The notes below the pieces were generated by a model. That model had not been told where the DNA came from and searched no databases. It saw only the letters and a program-made list of their open reading frames with translations. A DNA stretch of 28,002 nucleotides, taken from positions 5,377-33,378 of the forward strand of contig BRYA01000603.1 in NCBI GenBank assembly GCA_030267965.1, written 5' to 3'. Below are positions 18,743 to 27,055 of the stretch, in pieces. A program made the translations under genes and the position numbers. The DNA is from Triparma columacea. Its lineage: Eukaryota; Sar; Bolidophyceae; Parmales; Triparmaceae. Each line of letters opens with the position of its first letter. Positions within the stretch are counted from its first letter, which is position 1.

Positions 18743-21574
18743 TCATTTCTTAGTTAGGTCTTCTTGGAAGAAGGGATGCCTCAGCAGTTCCTCCGCACTC
18801 GGCCTTAGTCTCGGGTCTTCCTCGCATGCTATTTCAATAAGGTTGATAACACTCCTAATACCCGGCTTGTCCAGTTCATCATCCCCCTCCATCCTTCCTC
18901 CGGGCAGCCCAATGACGTGTGGAGGGTACCAACCAGTGTGTCCGTACCACCCCAACGGCCCGGACATTGAGAACAACCACCCGAGCAATACGCCGACCGA
19001 CCACACGTCGAAGTGGTGGGCGTTCACGTGAATGGCAGAGGGGTCCTCGTAGGCCTCGGGGGGTTGAATGTTAGTGCATTCGTCCTCGACGTGGATATAT
19101 TTAGGCGTCCCCTCCTCCTCGAACAGATCGGCACCGTTCCAGTCGATTACGATGGCCAGCTCCTCGGTGGGATTCCACCATATATTACCGGAGTGCAGGT
19201 CCTTGTTCATTACTCCCCTCGAGTGAGCGTGGGAGAGTAGGGTCAGGAGGGAGCGGGAAAACTTTTGGACCTCCAAGATATCGAAATCAGGGCGCCCATA
19301 GTACGCGGGGAGATGCGGTAGGTTCCCGATCTCCCTGAAATCCTCCACCTCGATGTGCAGCGTTTTGTACTCAGCCTTGGGCCACCCTGGCCACTCGGCG
19401 ACTTTCAAGTCCTCCTTATTTTCCACCTCCTCAGCCCCCTGGAGTCTCGGATTAACAACTGTCCCCACAAAGTGCAGGGAGGGCAGCTGTTCTCTTTTCA
19501 CGCTGGGCGGAGGGGGGGGGTCGTTCAGCTTCGTAACGGCGGCCACGCAAGCCTCACCCCAAATCCTGCTCCCGTCGCTCGCTTTCAGGACGAGGGGCTT
19601 GTCACCGGTCACGAACGGGAGGGTCACTTTGTAGTTGTCGTTGGTGCTGCCCGATGGAAGCCTTGAGATCAAGTTGAAGTCACCAAAGGAGACTTTGTCT
19701 TGAGGGGCTGAGGGGTACTTGGTGGGTTCGGTGGGGTGCAGTTGGCTAAGCCAGACGTTGGGTCGGTTGAGGTGGTTGTCGGACGGGGTCGTATACGTTT
19801 GGGACGATCGCGCCATGGTCTCAATGTCCTCAAGCCTGCGATTACGCGATCGTGGGTTTAGTTTCCTGTCAAACATGCGCCGAGAACCGTCACGTACATT
19901 GCCACCCATCGCACTCACCTCTCCCTAACCTCCTTAGCCGTCGGCCTATCCTCGGGGTCGTAGCTCCAGCACCACTTGATGAGGTCCACGACCTCCCTCT
20001 GCCACATGCTATCCTCATCATATCCCTCGATCGCGTGCAGAAAACCTCTTTCTATCGATTGACCTGGCCCCACCTCCCCGTTGCGACCTAAGGGGAGGCC
20101 TTTATTGAGTAGGATCTCGAAAAGGACGTATCCTAAGGAGAAAATGTCAATGGAGGGGGTCAACCAGAGCTTACGGTACTCCTCGGGGGCGCGGAAACGC
20201 CCTGCAGCGCCACCAATCTTGTAAGGGCAGATTACCCCCGAAGGCAAGCGTTGGAAAAAGCGAGCGCGGTTGAAATCCTGAAGGGGGGATGGGCGTCAGA
20301 GGTTTGGGTACTCTAGGGTGGAACTCTCAACCGTGTCACCAACCTCTTACCTGTATCCGAACGTCTGGTATCTCACCCTCCCCCCTAGAAACGACCTGAA
20401 ACTGGTTAATGTTAAGGTCCGTATGTGTCGCGTCCTTCCCCCAAATACCCTCAAGTCCCTTCGCCGCTCCCCACATTGCCCCCACCAGTACCCAGGGGCT
20501 CTCCCTGACCGCGGTGCCGTGAGCGAGGGCAACCCAGTCGCGGAGCATCATGTCGCTACCTAGCTGCATTAAGGTACCGTCGTTTGAGCACTTAACACCA
20601 GCCAAGTCAACGACTTGAGGGTCGTCCCTGAGATCCCACATTAACGCGATCTCCTTGTCGTACCTACTGAGACCGTGGGCAATGTTGTAATCTGCGTTAT
20701 CGAACGGACCGGCGGACTTGGCCTTGAAACCTGATGGGGTCTTGTATATTACACCGCGGCCGGAGCTATCACCAGAAATTAACACGGGAGGGTACTGGGA
20801 ATAGGGAAGCACGTAAACGCTCCTGTAAAAACCCTCCCCTATCATTAAACCATGTTCAGAGATGGATGTATTGGCGGGGAACCTGTAAGTGAAGCGAGGT
20901 ACGCCGCTGTGTGGGTTGTACCTTTCGTCTGAGCTGGTAATGAGCTTCATGCTGTTGATCTTCTTGCTGCTTGTGATCCTGGGGTTATCGTCGTAGCAGG
21001 GGGGAGGGGGGGTGCCGGTGTAGCTGTACCAAGAGGAGAAGCTGTCGAAGTATTTGAAGGAAGTGGAGTCGGGGGAGGAGGGAGGGCTAGGGGCAACGGT
21101 GTAGCCTAGGTAGGAATTGGGGGGCAAGCTTTTGTAGTGGGTGTGAGGGTTGTGACTGTAGAAGTAGGCGTAGCCCAAGTTTTCGCAGGGGTTGAAGAGG
21201 GAGGATGTGGGGGGATAGTTGTCGAGGAGGTCATTGTCAGCAAGGTCATTTTGAAGATCATTGTGTGTTGTGTGCCCTTGGTTGATTGGATGATTTCTTT
21301 TGTTTATGATGTCTGCGAAATGTGTTTTATGTGCTTCAACGTGGGCATGAAAAGTTTGCGTATTCATCGTGTGTTGATGAGTGATTGTGTGTGTGTATGG
21401 AGTATATGGAGGATCATTGAGAGCATGACGTTGGGTTTGACCTCTTTTACTCCTTTTACTGTCTTGTTGTGTAGAATTAAGCCGCAAATTAAGTACTAAT
21501 GTTATAAGGATTGTTATTAGAAGAGATACGTAAAGGCTATAGCGAAGGGTACGCTGTCTAAAGGCTAAAGCCAT
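18743..21574 (-). CDS. Type II membrane protein with two protein-kinase domains
   Basis: Three exons: 21574-20351, 20277-19919 and 19835-18743 (891 residues). The first in-frame ATG is at 21574. Residues about 14-34 are a hydrophobic anchor after MALAFRQR, typical of a signal anchor, which would place the kinases in the lumen. Kinase 1 (about 270-528): GEGFYRSVY loop, HTDLNINQ with catalytic Asp386, DFNRARF instead of DFG, RAPEEYR, DPEDRPTAKEV. Kinase 2 (about 575-891): LPSGSTNDN loop, VLKAS, NKDLHSGNI, IDWNGADLF instead of DFG, HHFDVWSVG, DPRLRPSAEELLRHPFF. The second intron is decisive: GTGAGT directly after kinase 1, a ctaa branch-like site and CGCAG, rejoining the frame in phase 2. Without splicing there would be a stop followed after five bases by a new ATG, an unlikely gene boundary. 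Substrate unknown; both domains keep the catalytic Asp. Confidence 0.83.
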
Positions 21575-21708
21575 TGACGTTGACCAAATTTCACAAAAAT
21601 TAATTCCGGACTTCGATTTTTGCACTTTGGAAAGAACCAAATTGGATTCCTTCCTTTGTTGAGAGGGCCTTTGCTCCTTAGCAAAGAGTTCACCACTGTT
21701 TTGGTCTC
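21575..21708. promoter_or_regulatory. Compact bidirectional promoter
   Basis: Only 134 bp separate the start codons of the double kinase (minus) and the XKR-like protein (plus), so promoters and 5' UTRs must share this space. No canonical TATA box is evident. Confidence 0.45.
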
Positions 21709-23916
21709 ATGTCACTTTCACCCCGCCCAACGTTCGGACCCGAGTTGACATCGATGTCTCATGAAGAGATTATTTTATTCGCTCAAAACTTACAACTGCA
21801 GTTGCTAGAGGAAAGGGCTGCAATGTCTGCAAAGATTGATAACACGCTAGCCGAAAATGCAAGCCTCAAGAAAGCGCTTACAGAATTTAAACGACAAAGA
21901 GAAATTTCGACGAATCGGGAACTTGAAGGAGATTCTGACCACTCGGTTCCTGAAAAGCAAGGTGAGAAGAGGCGAATGACAAGTTGCAGCGGCTGTTAAA
22001 CGCATATATCCTTGTGAACATCCCTAACTATCGCAAATTATTCGGCATAGGTATATTGCCCATCGCGAAACCGGCACTAAGCGTAGCTTTCGACCTTAAA
22101 GAGCAACGCCGCTTATCGCTTGATCTTGGCGAGCCAGTTATCGAGTTCTTTGCGAACATGTTTCCTGGATTCCTCAAGAACATCACAATTACCACAAAAA
22201 ATCAGCAGCGAGGATATGGCGAAACTGGCCGTGTCCTACATTGAAGCCATAAAGATGAGCTCAATGCACACTAGGGAGGACATGACAAGATGGTTCGATG
22301 CAAACTTCCCATCCTTGGAGTCAACGGACCGCGATTTCAAGGCCGCCGTGCGAAACTTCAGGGTCCTGCTAACAGAGCTTGCCGTGCTTATGAGGCCCAT
22401 GATAAAAATGTTCCGCGTGGCTCTGGGGTTGCGCTTGTCCGTGATCGCAATATCCTCGTACGCTGACATGGTGACGGACGTGCTGGTGACAATTGACTTT
22501 TTCAAAAAAGGGCAGACCAGCATGGGGGCGGCAAGCGTATCTTGTGTTTGTACAGCGTTATTCTTCCAATTCCTTTGCATAATAATGCAGTACCATGGGC
22601 AAAAACAAAACAAGAAGAGCTTCTATATGGGTATCATTACATTGGTTGGGCTCGGCCCTCTGTTGCAAGCTTGGGATGTCTTCCGAGGTATCGAGCAGGG
22701 CGAGGGTATGATGTGCGACCCCTCGAGGATGCTTGCAACCACAAAGGCCATCGAGATTCTATTCGAGTCCCTTCCGGAATCAATACTCCAAGCTACCGCG
22801 CTGCTCTCCACTGAGCACACCAAGCTCTCAACCATTAACTACATTGGCATCGGTTCTTCTCTCTTTTCCGCTGGATTCATTTTGACAGACGCGAACCTCG
22901 GTATTTGCAAGTCGCTCATGATGAACTCGCCAAATAATCCATACTACAACATGCTCCCTGGGAAAAAGGCTCGTTTCACTCGTTGCATGTCCGGCTACGC
23001 TCTCTTCACGACGATGTATTTCTCCACGTCCGTCTTCACGATTGCTCTCGTATACCTCAAGTACGGTGGTACCTCAATCCTGCGCGTCGTCGTCGCTGAG
23101 GTTTCAGTCATGTTCCTTTACAAGCACTTTGTCGACGGCGAGCTCCTCGCGTACTCCCTTATATCCAAGCCCAGCAGGCTCGACCCCCTTTGCGGTATGG
23201 TGTTCAAGTTCGCGTACTACCTCTCAACTTGCGTGAGCTACATACCGTTCCTCAAGAACCCCTGCGAGCTGGGCGCCCACGTTGCGGCGGCCCTCATCGT
23301 TTGGCGCATGGTTACCAACTCAGCCCTGGTAGTGCTGACTCTACCAGGCCTCGTAGACGAAGGAACTCTTCCATGGATGACGGTTACCGCTGGGTTGGCA
23401 GGGTATTTTTCCTGCCTCTTCCTGAGCTGGTTGGGGGCGTTTTGGTACTGGGGGAGCATGGCAGACAGACACCAAATACGGAGGTGGTGGATGAGGCAGA
23501 CAGGGAAGCAGCACATTGAAGAATGTTGGGATGACGAGAATATCTGGTTCTGCCGGGCGATGACGAAGGATGAGGAAATGGCAAACTGGTTTAATAGTAT
23601 TCACCCTATCCACTTGCCCATGACGAGAATAAAGACCTGGATAACGGTGGAGCTCGTTGGAAAGTACTCCTCGCAGAATGAGATGGAGTCGTCTCAGGCA
23701 AAGTGCCCTCCGTTCATGACGCAAGCGTTCAAGCTTCGCATCCTCGACATCTTCTCGTGGTGGGGAAGGGACGAAGAGCTTGCGGAGGTCAAGGAGGCGC
23801 TTGATTTGCTCCCCACATTTGTCGAAGTAGAATCAATTAAAAAGATGCACTCGAGGATCACGAAGGAACGGTCAAAGAAAGTTCAAGTACACCCCGCGGA
23901 AGACGGCACCGAGTAA
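21709..23916 (+). CDS. XKR-like multi-pass membrane protein, paralogous to the giant protein's membrane module (reading frame broken once)
   Basis: ATG at 21709. Residues 1-84 are soluble with a short coiled coil. I place an intron at 21962-22050 (GTGAGA donor, cctaac branch-like site, CATAG acceptor) that rejoins the frame at ILPIAKPALS. The frame then slips by one base at an A6 run, 22196-22201: before it FLKNITITTK, after it ISSEDMAKL. Dropping one A gives about 705 residues; the spliced length is otherwise a multiple of three plus one. The membrane region has about eight hydrophobic segments, with DMVTDVLVTIDFF, GLGPLLQAWDVF, DPSRMLATTKAIEILFESLP and ILQATALLS. The E-x-L-P-x-x-I-L-Q helix recalls XK-related proteins (plasma-membrane scramblases in animals); the assignment is tentative. 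A soluble tail of about 140 residues (WFNSIHPIHLP, DIFSWWGRDEE) follows. Confidence 0.8.
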
Positions 23917-23963
23917 CTAAACTTAAATGAAGAAGACGGCACCGAGAAACTAAACTTAAATGA
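23899..23963. repeat. 33-bp tandem duplication across the stop codon
   Basis: Two 32-bp copies (gaagacggcaccgag...taaatga) start at 23899 and 23932. Copy 1 contains the TAA stop of the XKR-like gene; the matching base in copy 2 is A (gagaaac for gagtaac), the only difference I see. Confidence 0.92.
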
Positions 23964-23975
23964 ATAAAATAAATG
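23963..23975 (+). terminator. Possible polyadenylation signal
   Basis: AATAAAATAAAT occurs 47 bp after the stop of the XKR-like gene. It resembles AATAAA, but use of this hexamer in this organism is not shown. The rest of the spacer to the next gene holds a run of C near 24058-24069 and nothing else. Confidence 0.35.
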
Positions 23976-24112
23976 GCCATTATTTTCTCCATTTTGGCTG
24001 TCCACTTTTGCCAGAGTTAATTTGTAGATAAATACGTGATAAATACTTCCATTCTACCCCCCCCCCCCCTAATTCCCCCTAATACACCCTTTTATCACCT
24101 CCAAAATCCCCC

Positions 24113-25732
24113 ATGTACGCTCTTCGAATAAAACCCCACCTCACCCGATATAGCTTTTTCCTGTTCCCCCGAAAATATCCTTTTGTAATCCGTATGAATT
24201 CAAACCCATCAACCATCATACACCGTTCAACCCTCAACTCCCCCTTACAAACTTCAATTTTAAAACCATTCCCCACCCGTAAATTCTCCACATCTCCTTC
24301 ATCTCCTCCACGTTATCTTCTATTAAAATCCTTCTTCCGAGCATTAGGATTAACATCAGTCATAACCCTCGGTTACATAAAAACCTACGATGACGGTGGG
24401 TTGGAGCGTTTTTTAACCCTGTTTTTTAAATTGAGTCCATACTTCCTCTGTTACCAAGTTAATAAATTAGCTTCGAAGATACTAAATGATGATACGTACA
24501 TTACGAAATTCCATGATAACTGGGCGTTGTATGTGTATAAATGTTTGAGTGATTCGGGTGGTTATTACAATAAGTTAATGCAGGTTTGTTCAACTCTCCC
24601 TAAAACTTCTTCCGGGATATTACCACAGTATAAAGAGTTGTTTGAAAGGACTTTAAGTAACGTTGAAGTCGATGAGGATGATTATGTTGATGAGTATTGG
24701 CGTGTGATTAGTCGTAATACAGGACAAGATGGTACTACACTTGGTAAAAAGTTAGGTCAAGGTTGTGTATCTTCAGTTCACTCCTTAAACAACCCTTCCT
24801 TGATTGTTTCTTCAGACACAACAACACAGGGTATAAAGGTAGTCAAACTTTACGCCCCCTCATCAGTTATCAATAACTGGTACCTCGATCTTAGATTCCT
24901 ACGTGGTGTAATATCTTTATTAAACCCTGGATATGCTAACGTTGCAAAGGTACAATACGAAATAGGTACAAATAGTGAAATTAACGGGAGGATTGAAGGA
25001 GAGTGGGGTAGGAGACTTAGAAAAGAAAGTAAGGGGATGGTTAAATGGACGGAGATTTGGGGTGATGGGGTAGAGTGGGTTGGGATGTACATGGTTAAGG
25101 GTAGGAATGTTAAGGAAATTCAGAAATTAGAGTTATGGGAGGAGGAAGGGGTTGGGGAAGGAGATAGAGTGGGGTGGTGGAGTTGGAAGTTTTGGGGATG
25201 GGGTGGAAATGTAAAGAGGGGTAAGGGTGAAGTTTTAAAATCGGTTAAGAGGAAGGTTGGGGTGGAGCTCTGGAGGATGTTCTTTGAGAGCGGGATTATA
25301 TACGCAGACCCTCACCCTGGGAATGTTTACGTGGATGAGGAGGGGAATGTGGAGATATGCGACTTCGGGATGTGCTTAGGTGACATTGATTTTCAGGTTA
25401 GGAGAATGGTGGCGGAGCTTATCGTAGGGTTGGAGGACGGGGACAGGGACAAGGTTAGAGACGTATGGGGGAAACTAGGGATGGAGGTCGTGGACGTTGA
25501 GACGGGGGAAATCAACGGGATGGATGGGGTGTGGGAAGCGGCGGGTATGCAGTGGGGGGGGAAGGAGGGGGACGAGGTGAGGAGGGGGAGACTGAGGGTT
25601 AGCAAGGTCCATGGGGTCTACGCTATGGTGCAGAGGATGGAGTTTAATATAAGAGGACTTGGAGGGGGGAGGGAGTGGGAGGGGGGGAAGGAGGCGAGGA
25701 AGTGGTTGGAGGGGAGAGAAAGGATTGATTGA
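24113..25732 (+). CDS. ABC1/UbiB (ADCK) family atypical kinase
   Basis: A single exon of 539 codons with ATG at 24113. The first 80 residues are rich in Arg, Lys, Ser and Pro and nearly free of acids, as expected of a mitochondrial (or plastid) presequence, followed by a short hydrophobic stretch near 75-90. Family marks: KLMQ at 154-157 in the place of the KxGQ motif, LGQGCVSSVH (Ala-rich loop position) at 214-223, IKVVKLY with the likely Lys245, ADPHPGN at 398-404 and ICDFG at 415-419. ABC1 proteins support ubiquinone synthesis or plastid lipid and quinone metabolism. The Gly of KxGQ is Met here. Composition shifts strongly within the gene: the 5' third is AT-richer, the 3' third G-rich on the coding strand with GGG/GAG codons. 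Confidence 0.9.
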   Translation: MYALRIKPHLTRYSFFLFPRKYPFVIRMNSNPSTIIHRSTLNSPLQTSILKPFPTRKFSTSPSSPPRYLLLKSFFRALGLTSVITLGYIKTYDDGGLERFLTLFFKLSPYFLCYQVNKLASKILNDDTYITKFHDNWALYVYKCLSDSGGYYNKLMQVCSTLPKTSSGILPQYKELFERTLSNVEVDEDDYVDEYWRVISRNTGQDGTTLGKKLGQGCVSSVHSLNNPSLIVSSDTTTQGIKVVKLYAPSSVINNWYLDLRFLRGVISLLNPGYANVAKVQYEIGTNSEINGRIEGEWGRRLRKESKGMVKWTEIWGDGVEWVGMYMVKGRNVKEIQKLELWEEEGVGEGDRVGWWSWKFWGWGGNVKRGKGEVLKSVKRKVGVELWRMFFESGIIYADPHPGNVYVDEEGNVEICDFGMCLGDIDFQVRRMVAELIVGLEDGDRDKVRDVWGKLGMEVVDVETGEINGMDGVWEAAGMQWGGKEGDEVRRGRLRVSKVHGVYAMVQRMEFNIRGLGGGREWEGGKEARKWLEGRERID

Positions 25733-25820
25733 TAGGAGGTGTGATAATGTAGGGATCCATAGTTTATTCGTGGAGGATAAAATCAGACATTTTTCGTTTA
25801 CACAACGTTTCACGCGTCAT

Positions 25821-26925
25821 CTAACTCTCTTCTTCCTCGACTTTCTCTAAAGCGCACAAATAAGGCAAGCTCCACCTCTCTTCCCCTCCGTTTTTAACCC
25901 TATGTAAAACCGGGCACCAGACCCCCTTTTTTCGCGTTGAGATGAAGAGGAGGGGGTCGAGTCAGAGACAGAGTTTCTCGTTTATTTTCGTTAAGTCCAC
26001 ACATATATTATGTGTAGTGTTAAGAATCGCCCCCCCCGCCTGGTGTAAAATAATAAATGTTCTCATCGCTCACCTGGTTAATCCCCTTATATAAATCCCT
26101 CCTAATCCAGTCCACCCCAATAGTAACAACAACGTCATCCTCACCCGTAACCTCAACCGTATCCCAATCCTCATCCTCCATTTCCCTCCTAGGCTCGGTC
26201 GGTACTGATAGTGTTGGTGTACCTGTAGAGTTTATTTGAGATGGGGTTATACAACCGTTGTTTTTCGGGACTTGAAGGCCGGGGGATGTTGACCATAATA
26301 ATGTTATGAAATTTCCGTCACAATGAGGGCCTAGACGCTGGGGGGATGGTGAGGATGGTGATGTGGTAGGGTAGTGACGGAGACATATACTACCTCCTAG
26401 TTTTAAATTTGCGGATGATAATACTGAGGGGACGACTTTTGGAGAGAGGGAGGAAGAACCGGAGAGGACGTGTAATATTTCAGTTACCACTGAACTGAGG
26501 AGGGCCTTTATATTCACCGACTCCTTCTTGTTCTCCTCACCCAAAACTAGCTTGTACTGTACTTCGTCCTTGTCTATCCTGTCTTTCTGGTTCTCCGTGA
26601 TGTCTGATATTAGCGATTGGACGTGCTTGGAGAGGGAGGGTACTGTTATGAGGAACATTGGGGAAAGGGTGGAGGTTATTGAACTTATTATTTTAGAACG
26701 CGCATTTGGGGATTTAAGATCTGAAAGAGAGCAATGCGTAAAAGAGGGGAATTCGGGTAGTAGCGAGTGTGTGGGTGAGGGGTAGCGGGTTAGTTAGAGG
26801 TATGAGTAGCCTGAAGAATATCGACGAGATGTGGGGGAGTATTTATTGGAGAATATGAGAGCATTACGGATTTCTTATGGACGAATTTGGGCATAATAAT
26901 TACCTATATGCGGGGGTAAGACCAT
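25821..26925 (-). CDS. 2-oxoglutarate/Fe(II)-dependent dioxygenase (IPNS-like)
   Basis: Three exons: 26925-26904 (a 22-nt first exon), 26720-26074 and 25925-25821 (257 residues), phases 1 and 0. The microexon gives MVLPPHI and joins to DLKSPNARSKIISSI; a PxIDL start is typical of the DIOX_N region. Iron ligands: His140 and Asp142 in GPHCDGNFITLLW, and His231 in VLHRV; Arg240 and Ser242 in RWSLP would bind 2-oxoglutarate. GLQV at 155 and VVTIGVDW near 206 also fit. The last intron's acceptor, aaaaaag before GGGGTC, is unusual but restores exactly the HRV...RWS motif. The donor of intron 1 is GTAATT and its acceptor gctctctttcag. Substrate cannot be told. The stop is 88 bp from the ABC1 kinase stop. 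Confidence 0.85.
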
Positions 26926-27055
26926 TTTAGGGCTTCAGGTGTATGAAATAGAGAGGGAATGGAGAGAGGAGGAAAGTGGGAGAGGGCTGAAAGAGAAAGA
27001 AGGCTTCGGTCGATTTGGAAGAGTGTGACAGGTGAGGGCAAATCTTCTTCTCAAC
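26926..27055. promoter_or_regulatory. Compact bidirectional promoter
   Basis: 130 bp between the dioxygenase ATG (minus) and the translocator ATG (plus). It is purine-rich on the plus strand (gagagagg, aaagagaaag) and has no other recognisable element. Confidence 0.4.

Noticed and set aside
18743..19909. Kinase 2 as an independent gene starting at ATG 19909
   Set aside because: It would begin five bases after the stop of kinase 1; an in-phase GTGAGT...CGCAG intron joins them instead.
21946..21989. Alternative 44-nt intron keeping EANDKLQRLLNAYILVNIP in the XKR-like protein
   Set aside because: Its donor GTTCCT is weak, while the 21962-22050 intron has the standard GTGAGA donor and a branch-like site. 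The downstream frame is the same, so this stays a minor uncertainty.
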